Shown: piece after piece, positions 1 to 10,799 of the stretch
Layout of the letters: each line of letters begins with the position of its first letter
Numbering within the stretch: the stretch's first letter is position 1
DNA from: Streptomyces sp. NBC_01788
Lineage (GTDB): Bacteria; Actinomycetota; Actinomycetes; Streptomycetales; Streptomycetaceae
Assembly (NCBI RefSeq): GCF_035917575.1
Contig: NZ_CP109090.1
Coordinates: 496,001-560,000, forward strand
DNA: 64,000 nucleotides
Direction: 5' to 3'
Program-made: the position numbers and the translations under genes
The notes under the pieces: generated by a model
What the model was told of the DNA's origin: nothing
The model's input: only the letters and a program-made list of their open reading frames with translations
Database searches by the model: none

Positions 1-2342
<2,342 letters not shown>

Positions 2343-2524
2343 GCGGGGCCTTCGAAGCCTCCGTACCGCGTCCGCGGCCGGTGACTTCGGCCGTTGGCGC
2401 GGCACGGATGCGGGTCCCGGGGCCTCGTGCGGCTCGTCGTCGATCATGGGGGGCGGCGACCCTCCTCGCACAGCTCACGCAGCCGCGCCGGGGCGTCGCC
2501 TCCGGCAGGCGCCGCCAGGCGCGC

Positions 2525-2553
2525 CGCCCCGGCGGGCCGGGCCCGCCGGGGCG
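2525..2553. terminator. GC hairpin, first of a tandem pair
   Basis: A perfect 13-bp stem (CGCCCCGGCGGGC against its complement) with a 3-nt CGG loop lies between the UvrA-like gene and the convergent gene at 2613-2984. It sits just before a second, longer hairpin. No T tract follows, which is usual in Streptomyces. Confidence 0.5.
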
Positions 2554-2567
2554 CCGTCCGGCGCGAC

Positions 2568-2619
2568 GGCATGGCCGAGGGGGCCGGCGGTGCGGACCGC
2601 CGGCCCCCTCGGTCATGCC
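2568..2619. terminator. 24-bp hairpin, bidirectional terminator
   Basis: A 24-base arm (2568-2591) pairs with 2596-2619 around a GCGG loop. All pairs are Watson-Crick except one G.T. It covers the stop codon of the minus-strand gene (2613-2615) and lies about 225 bases past the stop of the UvrA-like gene, so it probably stops transcription from both sides. Confidence 0.75.
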
Positions 2620-2984
2620 GCGAGGGCGCCCGTCCGCAGGGGGCGGCGCGGCGCGACCGGGGTCTCCGCGAGGCCGACGCGGTAGGTGGTCCTGGTGGAG
2701 TCGACGAGAGGTTCGCCGAGTGTGATCCGTCCGCTGGAGTGCAGCATGTCGCACAGGTCGGTGGGAAGCGCGACGTAGCAGCTTCCCCGGCCGGTACGGG
2801 GCTCGAACGGCTGCCAGTAGCTGTACCTGCGGCGTCCGCCCGCGTGCACGGTGAGGAACACGAGCATGCTCGGGTCGGAGATGATGCGCAGCAGTTCCGC
2901 GCCTGAGGGGCTGAGGGGGGCACCGGCACGGCTGTGGGGGTGGCGCAGGACGACGGCGTGGGCCGGGCCGGTTATGGACTGCAT
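2613..2984 (-). CDS. small hypothetical actinomycete protein
   Basis: A 123-residue soluble protein of unknown function. The start is the ATG at 2984 (MQSITGPA) because GAGGAAGG lies about 10 bases upstream; the longer frame to 3074 has no such site. The middle carries an aromatic stretch (RRRYSYWQPFEP) and a Thr/Val-rich C-terminal part. There is no signal peptide, membrane segment or catalytic motif that I recognise. The stop codon lies inside the large hairpin shared with the UvrA-like gene, so the last codons of the mRNA are structured. The codon pattern is that of a real Streptomyces gene. Confidence 0.65.
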   Translation of the reverse strand: MQSITGPAHAVVLRHPHSRAGAPLSPSGAELLRIISDPSMLVFLTVHAGGRRRYSYWQPFEPRTGRGSCYVALPTDLCDMLHSSGRITLGEPLVDSTRTTYRVGLAETPVAPRRPLRTGALAA

Positions 2985-3234
2985 CAGCGGTGGCCTTCCT
3001 CGAGGCTGGGACTGAAGATCACTTACCCAGCTCGGGCGATGTTGATCTCTCTTTCCCGCGGCATTTTCCAGCATGTCACCGACAACAGGGCGGCGACACG
3101 CCGAAGTTGTGTCCAGTCCGCCCCGGCGCGCGTTCCAGATGATCCGTGACGTCCTCGCGGAGAATCCCCCGCGTCTACGTCGTCAACGAGGACGCCAACG
3201 CGTTCGGCCCTCGTACCGGCCCGCCCCACGGTGC

Positions 3235-4512
3235 TCAACTCGCGCCGGGGAACAGCTCGGCGAGCAGCAGCGCGCATCGCAGTTCGGTCGTGGTGTGCCC
3301 CTCGGGGAGCAACTCCGCCGCCCGGTTCAGGCGGTAGGAGATCGTGTTGCGGTGCGCGTGCAGTGACTGGGCGGTCTGCGCGATGCTGCGGTCGCTGTCG
3401 ATGTGCACCGCCAGCGTCCGCCGCAACTCGTCCATCCGCGCGTCGGTTCGGTGCAGCGGTCCCAGCACCGAGTGCGCGAACGCCCGTGCCCGGTGCGGAT
3501 CGGCGGCGAGCAGCGAGACCAGCTCGACGTCCGGGTAGTCCACGACCTGGCTGCCGGCCGCGCCGAGCCGGGCCACCCGCCGGGCGGCGACCGCCTGCTC
3601 GTGCGTGGTGCGGAAGCCGTCCACGCCGACCGCGGGCCGGCCCACCGCGACGCGCAGCGGCGGCGGCAGCGTGGCCTTCGTGTCGAGGACCGCCGGCACG
3701 TCGCCCTGGGGGCTGCCGAGCCAGACGTCCACCCGGGTGGCACCGCGCCGGATCACGAGGGGCCCGGACTCGCTGAGCGTGAGACTCGCCAGGGACCCGG
3801 CGACGCCATCGAAGTCGAACAGCCGCGCCGTCTCGATGTCGAGCCCCTCGAGCCAAAGGATCAGGCCCACATGGGTCTGCTCCAGCCGGTGGCCGAGATC
3901 CTGGTCGGCGTCCTCGGCCGGCCGGCGTGTTCCGCCGAGGATCCGGCGCACCGTCTGCATCCGGGCGCCCTCGGTGCTCTCCTGCCACCGGCGCGCCTCC
4001 GCGGCGTAGGCGCGCGTGATCTCGCTGATGAACGCGGACCAGCTCTGGATGACCGCGCGCGTGGCCGCCTGGACCGTCTCCAGGCGCCGCTCGGCCGGGA
4101 CCAACTGCCCGATGCGGCCGATCAGTTCCTGGATGAGGAACTCCTGCCCGGTGTGCACGTTGCGCACGACCTCTTCGAGCGGGATGCCCTCGGCGACGTA
4201 GAACGCGATGTTCTGCGCCGGCTCGCTCGACTTCCCCAGCAGGGTGACGTCCTGTGTCACCAGCGCGGTGAGCGTGTCCAGCGTGCTGGCCTCGGTGGCC
4301 CGTCGCAGTGCCTCCCGCTCCTCGTCCGAGCGATCCCCGGGCCAGTCCGTGAGCGTCTCCAGGATGTAGGCCGCCATCCTCCTGCCCGCGTCCACGCCCC
4401 AGGCGGTCGCCCGGTCGCCGATCGCCCTGGCGGCTCGGCGCCGTGTGGCCAGTGACGTGACCGGCTCTGTCGCCGTGCCCGGCGAGAGGCGGCGGATCCA
4501 GTCGTGCTCCAT
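3235..4512 (-). CDS. PucR/CdaR-type helix-turn-helix regulator
   Basis: Transcriptional regulator of 425 residues. The C-terminus carries a PucR-type helix-turn-helix (about residues 376-397, SIAQTAQSLHAHRNTISYRL) typical of PucR, CdaR and the GGDEF-like regulators of actinomycetes; the rest is the long N-terminal sensor region of that family. The start is the ATG at 4512 (MEHDWIRR) with GAGGAG 7 bases upstream; the open frame extends to 4578 without a better site. It is divergent from the monooxygenase operon beginning at 4802 and is its most likely regulator, acting at the 289-bp intergenic region. The effector is unknown. Confidence 0.85.
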   Translation of the reverse strand: MEHDWIRRLSPGTATEPVTSLATRRRAARAIGDRATAWGVDAGRRMAAYILETLTDWPGDRSDEEREALRRATEASTLDTLTALVTQDVTLLGKSSEPAQNIAFYVAEGIPLEEVVRNVHTGQEFLIQELIGRIGQLVPAERRLETVQAATRAVIQSWSAFISEITRAYAAEARRWQESTEGARMQTVRRILGGTRRPAEDADQDLGHRLEQTHVGLILWLEGLDIETARLFDFDGVAGSLASLTLSESGPLVIRRGATRVDVWLGSPQGDVPAVLDTKATLPPPLRVAVGRPAVGVDGFRTTHEQAVAARRVARLGAAGSQVVDYPDVELVSLLAADPHRARAFAHSVLGPLHRTDARMDELRRTLAVHIDSDRSIAQTAQSLHAHRNTISYRLNRAAELLPEGHTTTELRCALLLAELFPGAS

Positions 4513-4801
4513 GGTGCTCTCCTCGGTGCTGGCGGGCACTGTGGCCACATCGAACCACTTCCCTCCCGGTATGAGCACCGGTCCGGTCCCCGGAGCGCGA
4601 AGACCTGTTCACCCCGCACAGGACCGGTGACCGGGCTTGTGCCCGGTGCCCCGCCCACCGGCGGGCGGGACCGCCCCGCTCCCCCGGATCCACACCCCCG
4701 GCCGGGAACTTTGGGGCCGCTGACCATGGGCCCGGGCACGGCCGCTCGCCCAGAGTCCTCTCCACGAACCATCCATGCGGGCAACCCAACGGGAGTGGGA
4801 A
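4513..4801. promoter_or_regulatory. divergent promoter region with an inverted repeat
   Basis: This 289-bp gap separates the PucR-type regulator from the catabolic operon. At 4630-4647 there is a perfect inverted repeat, ACCGGGC-TTGT-GCCCGGT, a candidate operator or short hairpin. Further GC-rich repeats (CCGGTCCGGT and CCACCGGCGGG) lie nearby. The assignment rests on position only. Confidence 0.4.
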
Positions 4802-6028
4802 ATGAGTGTGACCACCCTGGCGAGCGAGGTCGTGTCGCTCCCTTCGGCAACCGGTACCGAGCCGGACACGGAGATCGTCGAGCGTGCCAACGCCCTGCGT
4901 GCGCTCATCCGGGAACACGCGGAGCAGGGCAACCGTGAGGGCCGCGTCGTACCGGCCGTGATCGACGCGCTGGCCGGACAGGGCCTGCTGAGCCTCACCG
5001 TCCCCCGGCGGTACGGCGGCGCGGAGACGAACTCGCGGACCACCGTCGACGTGCTGGCCGCGCTGGCGCAGGCGGACGGATCCACCGGCTGGTCGGCGAT
5101 GCTGCTGAACATCGGCAACTGGTTCGCGACCACCTGGCCGGTCAGGGCCCAGGACGAGATCTGGGGCGAGGACCCCGCGAGCCGCTGCTGCGTGGTACTG
5201 GCGCCGTCGGCCAAGGGCCGTCGTGTGGAGGGGGGTTGGGTGGTCTCCGGCCGCTGGCCGTACGCCTCCGGGTCGTACGCCGCCAGCCACGCGATCATGG
5301 GATTCCTCGCCCCGGAGGAGGACGGCGGCGCCGGCCACGCCCTGGCCGTCCTGCACCCGGGCGAGTGGACGATCGAGCGCTCCTGGTTCCCGATCGGCAT
5401 GCGGGCGACGGGCAGCGACACCGTGGTCGCCGAGGACGTCTTCGTCCCCGACCACCGCGTCCAGTACTTCGACGACCTGGTCAAGGGCGACTACGCGACC
5501 GAGCTCCGCGACCGCGAACCCCGGGCGAACGCCGCGTTCCTGCCGACCGGCACCGTCATCTTCGGCGGCATCCAGATCGGGCTCGGGCGGGCGGCTCTCG
5601 AGCACTCCCTGGAGCGGATGAAGGCCAAGGGCGTCGTGGGCACCGCCTACACGCAGACCCGCAACTCCCCCGTGCACCAAGTGGCCGTCGCCCAGGCGAT
5701 GTCGAAGGTCGACGCGGCCGAACTGCTCGCCCACCGCGCCTGCCGGGACATCGACGTGGCCGCCCTGCGGGGGGAGTACCCCGCGGAACTCGCCCGCGCC
5801 CGCGTCCGTCACGACGTCGGCCACATCGTCACGCTCGTCCAGGAGGCCGTGGACGCGCTGCTCAAGGCGGCGGGGTCCAGCAGCTTCATGGAGACCAGCA
5901 CGCTGGCCCGGCTCTTCCAGGACGTCGGCATGGCCGGCAGCCATGTGCACGCCACCCCCGGCATCGCGGCCGACGTCTACGGCAAGTTGCTGCTCGGCGC
6001 CGACGGCCCGCTGCCCCTCCATGTGTGA
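4802..6028 (+). CDS. flavin-dependent monooxygenase, acyl-CoA dehydrogenase fold
   Basis: A 408-residue protein of the acyl-CoA dehydrogenase superfamily, in the branch with a C-terminal Acyl-CoA_dh_2 domain that acts as a reduced-flavin monooxygenase (HsaA, HpaB-like, DszC-like). The N-terminal helical domain includes LTVPRRYGGAETN and QADGSTGWSAM; the middle beta domain has GRWPYASGS; the C-terminal helical bundle follows. The start is the ATG at 4802 because GGGAGTGGGAA lies directly upstream; an ATG nine codons earlier lacks a site. The next gene encodes a flavin reductase, so the pair is probably a two-component oxygenase: the reductase supplies FADH2 or FMNH2 and this subunit hydroxylates or cleaves the organic substrate. 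The substrate cannot be read from the sequence. Confidence 0.85.
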   Translation: MSVTTLASEVVSLPSATGTEPDTEIVERANALRALIREHAEQGNREGRVVPAVIDALAGQGLLSLTVPRRYGGAETNSRTTVDVLAALAQADGSTGWSAMLLNIGNWFATTWPVRAQDEIWGEDPASRCCVVLAPSAKGRRVEGGWVVSGRWPYASGSYAASHAIMGFLAPEEDGGAGHALAVLHPGEWTIERSWFPIGMRATGSDTVVAEDVFVPDHRVQYFDDLVKGDYATELRDREPRANAAFLPTGTVIFGGIQIGLGRAALEHSLERMKAKGVVGTAYTQTRNSPVHQVAVAQAMSKVDAAELLAHRACRDIDVAALRGEYPAELARARVRHDVGHIVTLVQEAVDALLKAAGSSSFMETSTLARLFQDVGMAGSHVHATPGIAADVYGKLLLGADGPLPLHV

Positions 6029-6047
6029 GCCGGATCGGAGCGATTCC

Positions 6048-6587
6048 ATGACCGCGACCCTTTCCCACCGCGAGACCACCGCCGTGACGCCCGAGCGGTT
6101 CCGCCACGTCCTCGGCCACTACCCCACGGGCGTCACCGTGGTGACGGCCCGTACCCCGCAGGGCGACCCGGTCGGCATGACGATCGGCAGCTTCACCTCC
6201 ATCTCACTCGACCCGGCGCTCGTGGGCTTCTTCCCGGCCAGGACCTCCGGCACCTTCCCGGCGATCCGCGACTTCGGCAGCTTCTGCGTGAACGTCGTCG
6301 CGGAACAGCACCACGAGCTCTGCGCACGCTTCGCCGGACCCGCCGGCCGGCGCTTCCAGTCCCTCGCCTGGCGGGAGGCCCCCTCGGGCGCCCCGGTCCT
6401 CGACGACGCCCTCGCCTGGATCGACTGCGACATCGAGCAGATCACCGACACCGGCGACCACCACCTCGTGGTGGGCCGGGTGCGGGCGCTGAGCGTCGAG
6501 CCGGTGCGGCGGCCGCTGCTGTTCTTCCAGGGCGGACTCGGCTCGTTCCGCCCGCTGACGACCGACGTGAGGAGTGAGGAACGATGA
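6048..6587 (+). CDS. flavin reductase, HpaC-like
   Basis: A 179-residue flavin reductase-like protein (split-barrel FMN-binding fold). It has the motifs of the family: HYPTGVTVVTA near residue 25, TIGSFTSISLDPALVGF around 45-60, and the SFCVNVVAE segment. It should reduce free flavin with NAD(P)H for the monooxygenase encoded just upstream. The start is the ATG at 6048 with GGAG 7 bases before it, 19 bases after the monooxygenase stop. The stop overlaps the ATG of the next gene (ATGA at 6584), so the operon is translationally coupled. Confidence 0.87.
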   Translation: MTATLSHRETTAVTPERFRHVLGHYPTGVTVVTARTPQGDPVGMTIGSFTSISLDPALVGFFPARTSGTFPAIRDFGSFCVNVVAEQHHELCARFAGPAGRRFQSLAWREAPSGAPVLDDALAWIDCDIEQITDTGDHHLVVGRVRALSVEPVRRPLLFFQGGLGSFRPLTTDVRSEER

Positions 6588-7318
6588 ACCGGTCAGTTGC
6601 CGGGACGGCCCCCGTGAGCGCCACGAGGCGCGGACCCGCCACCTGGATCGAATGGGACAACGGCGCACGCAACCTGCTCGACCTGGAGGTCACCCGTGCT
6701 CTCGTCCGCGTGCTGCGCGAGGCCGACGAGGACAGCGCGTCCTCTGTGATCGTGCTGGCGGGGTCCGCGCGGACGTTCTGCGGCGGCGCCGACCTGGCGA
6801 AACTGAAGGCGACCGGAACCGCCCGGGAGTTCGCCGCCGAGGTGATCGAGCTGCTGGGGCTCGTACCGCTGTTGCGCAAACCGGTGCTCGCCGCGGTGCG
6901 GGGCGACGCGCTGGCGTCGGGCTTCTCGATCGCGCTGCTCGCCGACGCCTGCGTCGCGGCCGACGACGCGGAGCTGGGCACGGTCGAGGTGGCGGGCGGC
7001 GGCTGGCCGATGATCGCCCAGGTTCCCGTGCGGCACCTGCTGCCGGCCAAGCTCGCGACGTACAACCTGGTCACCGGCCGTACGTTCACCGCCGCGCGTC
7101 TTGCGGCCCTCGGTGTGCTGGCCGGCACCGCACCCTCCGCCGAGGTCGACCGGCACGTCCAGGAGCTGGCGGAGGCCGCGGCCCGGTCCGGCGCGACGGC
7201 CGCGACGGGACGCCGCGCCCTGGCCGAGCTGAGCGTCAACGCGGGTTACGCCGCGGACCTCGACTCCGCCCTGGCCCACTTCGTCGCCATGCTGGGACCG
7301 AAGGAGGCCGACGCGTGA
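6584..7318 (+). CDS. crotonase family protein (enoyl-CoA hydratase/isomerase-like)
   Basis: A 244-residue crotonase-fold protein. The first oxyanion-hole region reads RTFCGGADL (about residues 63-71) and the second RGDALASGFSIAL. The glycine-rich second segment is degenerate compared with true enoyl-CoA hydratases (usually GGG.E), so a hydrolase, lyase or other crotonase reaction on a CoA thioester is as likely as hydration. It overlaps the reductase by ATGA and the transketolase subunit by GTGA, so it is part of the same operon. The substrate is unknown. Confidence 0.8.
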   Translation: MNRSVAGTAPVSATRRGPATWIEWDNGARNLLDLEVTRALVRVLREADEDSASSVIVLAGSARTFCGGADLAKLKATGTAREFAAEVIELLGLVPLLRKPVLAAVRGDALASGFSIALLADACVAADDAELGTVEVAGGGWPMIAQVPVRHLLPAKLATYNLVTGRTFTAARLAALGVLAGTAPSAEVDRHVQELAEAAARSGATAATGRRALAELSVNAGYAADLDSALAHFVAMLGPKEADA

Positions 7319-8139
7319 GCGCCCTCGACACGGGCACGGCCGTCGGCACCGACGCCGCCGTCGACCTCGCCCGCCGGATCCGGCTGCACGCGGTGCGGAT
7401 GGTGACCCCGCACGGGTTCGGCTACCTCGGCCAGGCCCTGTCGTCGGCCGAGCAGCTGGCCGTGCTGCACACCCACTGGTTCCGGCAGGGCGTCGACCGC
7501 TTCGTCTGCTCCCCCGGGCACTACGTCATCGCCGCGTACGCCGTGGCCCGCGAGACGGGCGTACTCACCGACACGCAGCTCGGCGAGTACGGGCAGGACG
7601 GTGCCGACCTGGAGGCGATCGGCACCGAGACCAGTCCCGCCGTCGACCTCACCTGCGGTTCGCTCGCCCAGGGCCTGTCCGGCGCGGCCGGGTTCGCGCT
7701 CGCGGACCGGATGCGCGGTCTGGAGGGCTCCCGGCGCACCTTCGTCCTGGTCAGCGACGGGGAGATGCAGGAGGGGCAGATCTGGGAGGCGGCGCTGTTC
7801 GCGGGCCATCACCGGCTGCGCGACGTGGTGGTCCTGCTCGACGCGAACGACTCGCAGGTCGACGGCCCGGTCAGCTCGATCACCACGATCGACCCGCTGG
7901 TGGACAAGTGGGCGTCGTTCGGCTGGTACGCCGAGGAGGTCGACGGCCACGACACCGCGGCGCTCCGGGCCGCCCTGGGGCGCGTGATCGAGGACGAGCG
8001 TCCGGGCGTGGTGGTGGCGCGGACGTCCACGGTGCACGGGCTCGCCTGTCTGCCCGAGGACGCGGACGGGCATTTCATCAAGCTGCCGGCCGAGCTCGCC
8101 GCCCGCGCCCTGGCGGAGTTGGAGGACGGCGATGCGTGA
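7315..8139 (+). CDS. transketolase, N-terminal (TPP-binding) subunit
   Basis: A 274-residue protein equal to the thiamine-diphosphate binding half of transketolase. The TPP motif is SDGEMQEGQIWEA followed by LLDANDSQVDG; SPGHYV and GSLAQGLSGAAGFAL correspond to the conserved SKGH and GSLGQGLS. The start is the GTG at 7315 overlapping the previous stop (GTGA). With the next gene it makes a split transketolase, the arrangement seen in dedicated catabolic or secondary pathways (for example apulose or sulfosugar transketolases) rather than the pentose phosphate enzyme, which is one chain. It should transfer a ketol unit from a sugar-like or acyloin intermediate. Confidence 0.88.
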   Translation: MSALDTGTAVGTDAAVDLARRIRLHAVRMVTPHGFGYLGQALSSAEQLAVLHTHWFRQGVDRFVCSPGHYVIAAYAVARETGVLTDTQLGEYGQDGADLEAIGTETSPAVDLTCGSLAQGLSGAAGFALADRMRGLEGSRRTFVLVSDGEMQEGQIWEAALFAGHHRLRDVVVLLDANDSQVDGPVSSITTIDPLVDKWASFGWYAEEVDGHDTAALRAALGRVIEDERPGVVVARTSTVHGLACLPEDADGHFIKLPAELAARALAELEDGDA

Positions 8140-9136
8140 GGCCCCCTACCGGACCGAGCTGAAGCCCTACGGCCGCGCGCTCGTGGAACTGGCACGCACC
8201 CGCGAGGACATCGTGTGCCTCTCGGGCGACCTGACCCGGCAGTGCGAGGTCGACCTGTTCCAGGGTCTCTTCCCGGAGCGGTTCGTGCACGCGGGCATGG
8301 CCGAGGCCAACATGATGTCGATGGCCGGAGCCCTCGCCCGCGAGGGGCTTCAGCCCTGGGTGCACACCTTCGGCGTGTTCGCCACCCGACGGCCCTACGA
8401 CCAGATCGTCAACGCGATCGCCTATCCCAACCTGCCGGTCCGGATCATCGGCTTCATGCCCGGGATCTCCACCCCGGGCGGGCCCAGCCACCAGGCGATC
8501 GAGGACGTCGCGATCATGCGGGCACTGCCGAACATGACCGTGATCGACGTCGCCGACGCGGTGGAGATCCGGCAGGCGGTGCCGCGGATCGCCGATCTTC
8601 CCGGCCCGGTCTATCTGCGCCTCAAGCGCGGTGAGATCCCGGTGGTGTTCGACGACGACCACGAGTTCCGCGTCGGAGCGGGCCGGCAGCTCCTGCCCGG
8701 CGGCGAGGTCGCCCTGCTCACCAGCGGCATGATGCTGCCCGCCACGCTGCGGGCCGCGGCCGGGCTGCGCGCCCACGGCGTCGACGCCGGTGTCACCAGC
8801 CTGCCGACGATCAAGCCCCTCGACCACGGCGCCGTCCTCAGCGCCGTACGAGGTGCCCGCGGCGCGGTGACGGTGGAGAACCACAGTGTCGTCGGCGGAC
8901 TCGGGTCGAGTGTGGCCGAGGTCCTCGCCGAGGCGGGAGCGGGCGTGCCGCTGCGCCGCATCGGCCTGCGCGACACCTTCGCCGAGGGGTCCAGGACCGG
9001 CCCCTACCTGTTCGAGAAGTACGGCCTGTCCGTGCGGGAGATCGTCAAGGCCGCCTGGGAGCTGACCGGCCGCGAGGGGCCGGCCCCCGAGGTCGCCGTG
9101 CCCGAGCCGGAGACCGGCGAGTACGCCCCCGTGTGA
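8132..9136 (+). CDS. transketolase, C-terminal (pyrimidine-binding) subunit
   Basis: A 334-residue protein matching the pyrimidine and C-terminal domains of transketolase. It contains the conserved Glu region FVHAGMAEANMMSMAGALA (the Glu that activates TPP), VHTFGVFATRRPYDQI, and GISTPGGPSHQAIEDV. It overlaps the previous gene by 8 bases; GGAGGAC precedes the ATG. Both subunits together should form a heterotetrameric transketolase. It is clearly of the split family (TktB-type), not the E1 beta of a 2-oxoacid dehydrogenase, because the order of the motifs is that of transketolase. Confidence 0.88.
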   Translation: MREAPYRTELKPYGRALVELARTREDIVCLSGDLTRQCEVDLFQGLFPERFVHAGMAEANMMSMAGALAREGLQPWVHTFGVFATRRPYDQIVNAIAYPNLPVRIIGFMPGISTPGGPSHQAIEDVAIMRALPNMTVIDVADAVEIRQAVPRIADLPGPVYLRLKRGEIPVVFDDDHEFRVGAGRQLLPGGEVALLTSGMMLPATLRAAAGLRAHGVDAGVTSLPTIKPLDHGAVLSAVRGARGAVTVENHSVVGGLGSSVAEVLAEAGAGVPLRRIGLRDTFAEGSRTGPYLFEKYGLSVREIVKAAWELTGREGPAPEVAVPEPETGEYAPV

Positions 9137-9174
9137 ACGGCAGTTCCCTCCAACCACCGTAGAAAGAGAGCGAC

Positions 9175-10488
9175 ATGGCACTGCATGGCATCGCCTCGCC
9201 CGGCGCGACCCTCGGCGTCGACTGGGAGGAGCGCGTCGACTTCAAGCGGCTGCGCACCGAACGTCTGGCCCGGGCCCGCGCCGCGCTTGAGGCCTCCGAC
9301 CTGGGGGCGCTCATCCTGTTCGACCAGAACAACATCCGCTACACCACCGCCACCCACATCGGGAACTGGGCCCGGGACAAGCTGTTCCGCTGCGTGCTGC
9401 TCATGCGGGGCGAGGACCCGATCCTGTGGGACATCGGCTCGGCGGCGCGGCAGCACAGGACGCACGCGAGCTGGCTGCCCGAGTCCAGCTGGCAGGCCGG
9501 CATCTCCAGCTGGCGCGGTTCCATCCCCGAGAACGTCGGCGTGGAGGCCGGCAACGCCCGGCGGATCGCCGGGCACCTGCAGGAGCGTGGACTGCACCGC
9601 GAGCCGATCGGCGTCGACGTCGTCGAGATCCCGGTGCTGCGGGCCCTGGAGGGCGAGGGCCTGCACATCGTCAACGGGCAGGAACTCATGCAGCAGGCCC
9701 GCAGGATCAAGACCGCCGACGAGATCGCGCTGCTCGACCACGCGGCGGGCATGGTCGACGCGGCCTACGACGAGCTCTACCGCACCCTGCACGTCGGCAT
9801 GCGCGAGAACGAGGCCGTGGCCCTGGTCAACCGGGTCCTGTACGAGAACGGCTCGGAGGAGGTCGAGGCGGTCAACGCGATCTCCGGTGAGCGGTGCAGC
9901 CCGCATCCCCATGTGTTCAGCGACCGCATGACCCGTCCCGGCGACACCGCCTACTTCGACATCATCCACTCCTTCAACGGCTACCGGACCTGCTACTACC
10001 GCACCCTCAACATCGGCAGTTCCAACGCCGCCCAGCGCGACGCCTACCAGCGGGCCCGCGACGCGATCGACCAGGCCATCGCCGCGGTACGCCCCGGCGC
10101 GACCACCCGCGACGTGGCCCTGGCCCTGCCCAGCGCCGCCGATCTCGGGTACGCGAGCGAGGAGGAGGCGTTCGGCCTGCAGTACTGCCACGGGGTCGGG
10201 CTGTCGGTGTGGGAGCAGCCGCTGATCAGCCGCTACCACTCGCTGGAGCACCCGGTGCCGATCGAGGAGGGCATGGTCTTCGCGCTGGAGACCTACTGGC
10301 CCACCAAGGACGGCTCGTCCGCGGCCCGTATCGAGGAGGAGGTGGTGGTGACCGCGGACGGTGCCCGGGTGATCACCCGCTTCCCGGCCGACGAACTGCT
10401 GGTGGCCGGCACCCGCTACTGGAACGGCTTCGGCTTCGCCGTCGACTCCGGCGACCGGGCCCCGGCCGGCGACACGGCGAGGAGCTGA
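9175..10488 (+). CDS. M24 (creatinase/aminopeptidase P fold) protein with altered metal site
   Basis: A 437-residue pita-bread-fold protein related to Xaa-Pro aminopeptidase, creatinase and the DMSP lyase DddP. The N-terminal domain (LILFDQNNIRYTTATH) resembles DddP. In the C-terminal domain four of the five usual metal ligands are present: Asp262 (TAYFDIIHSF), His339 (YCHGVGLS), the Glu of EEGMVFALET and the Glu of ARIEEEVVV. The second Asp of the DxG-x4-GYxxD motif is replaced: the sequence DIIHSFNGYRTCYYRT has Cys273 there. It is therefore unlikely to be an ordinary dinuclear aminopeptidase; a lyase, hydrolase or mononuclear-metal role on a small molecule fits a catabolic operon better. 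It follows the transketolase after 38 bases with a weak AAAGAGAG site. Confidence 0.82.
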   Translation: MALHGIASPGATLGVDWEERVDFKRLRTERLARARAALEASDLGALILFDQNNIRYTTATHIGNWARDKLFRCVLLMRGEDPILWDIGSAARQHRTHASWLPESSWQAGISSWRGSIPENVGVEAGNARRIAGHLQERGLHREPIGVDVVEIPVLRALEGEGLHIVNGQELMQQARRIKTADEIALLDHAAGMVDAAYDELYRTLHVGMRENEAVALVNRVLYENGSEEVEAVNAISGERCSPHPHVFSDRMTRPGDTAYFDIIHSFNGYRTCYYRTLNIGSSNAAQRDAYQRARDAIDQAIAAVRPGATTRDVALALPSAADLGYASEEEAFGLQYCHGVGLSVWEQPLISRYHSLEHPVPIEEGMVFALETYWPTKDGSSAARIEEEVVVTADGARVITRFPADELLVAGTRYWNGFGFAVDSGDRAPAGDTARS

Positions 10489-10490
10489 CC

Positions 10491-10799
10491 GTGCTGGAAC
10501 ACTACGTGGTCTTCCGGCCCCAGCCCGGCCGGGAGCGGGAGCTGGCCGGCGCGCTCACCGAACTGAGCGAAGGACTGACCGGCGAAGTCCCCGGGATGAC
10601 GGATCTGACCTGGGGCGACAACACCAATCCGTCCGGCCTCGACCGCGGCTTCACCCACGGCTGCCTGGGCCGGTTCACCGACCGGGAGGCCTTCGAACGC
10701 TACTGGGCCCACCCGGCCCACGAGCGGTTCATGCACGTCCTCGACGACATCTGCGAGGACCGGTTCGCGCTCGACTACACGAGCCGGACGAGCGGATGA
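10491..10799 (+). CDS. Dabb (stress-responsive A/B barrel) domain protein
   Basis: A 102-residue single-domain dimeric alpha-beta barrel protein (MLEHYVVFRPQPG; CLGRFTDREAFERYWAHPAH; typical of the Dabb family). The GTG start at 10491 lies two bases after the preceding stop, with GGAG 6 bases upstream. Dabb proteins in operons act as small cyclases, decarboxylases or aldolase-like enzymes (as in olivetolic acid cyclase) or have no known activity. Here it closes the coupled operon and may act on a reactive intermediate. The function is inferred from the fold only. Confidence 0.75.
   Translation: MLEHYVVFRPQPGRERELAGALTELSEGLTGEVPGMTDLTWGDNTNPSGLDRGFTHGCLGRFTDREAFERYWAHPAHERFMHVLDDICEDRFALDYTSRTSG

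Noticed and set aside
3023..6079. Minus-strand open frame of about 1018 codons
   Set aside because: It runs opposite to the PucR-type and monooxygenase genes, has Arg/Gly/Ala/His-rich low-complexity composition and no domain; a shadow of high-GC codon bias.
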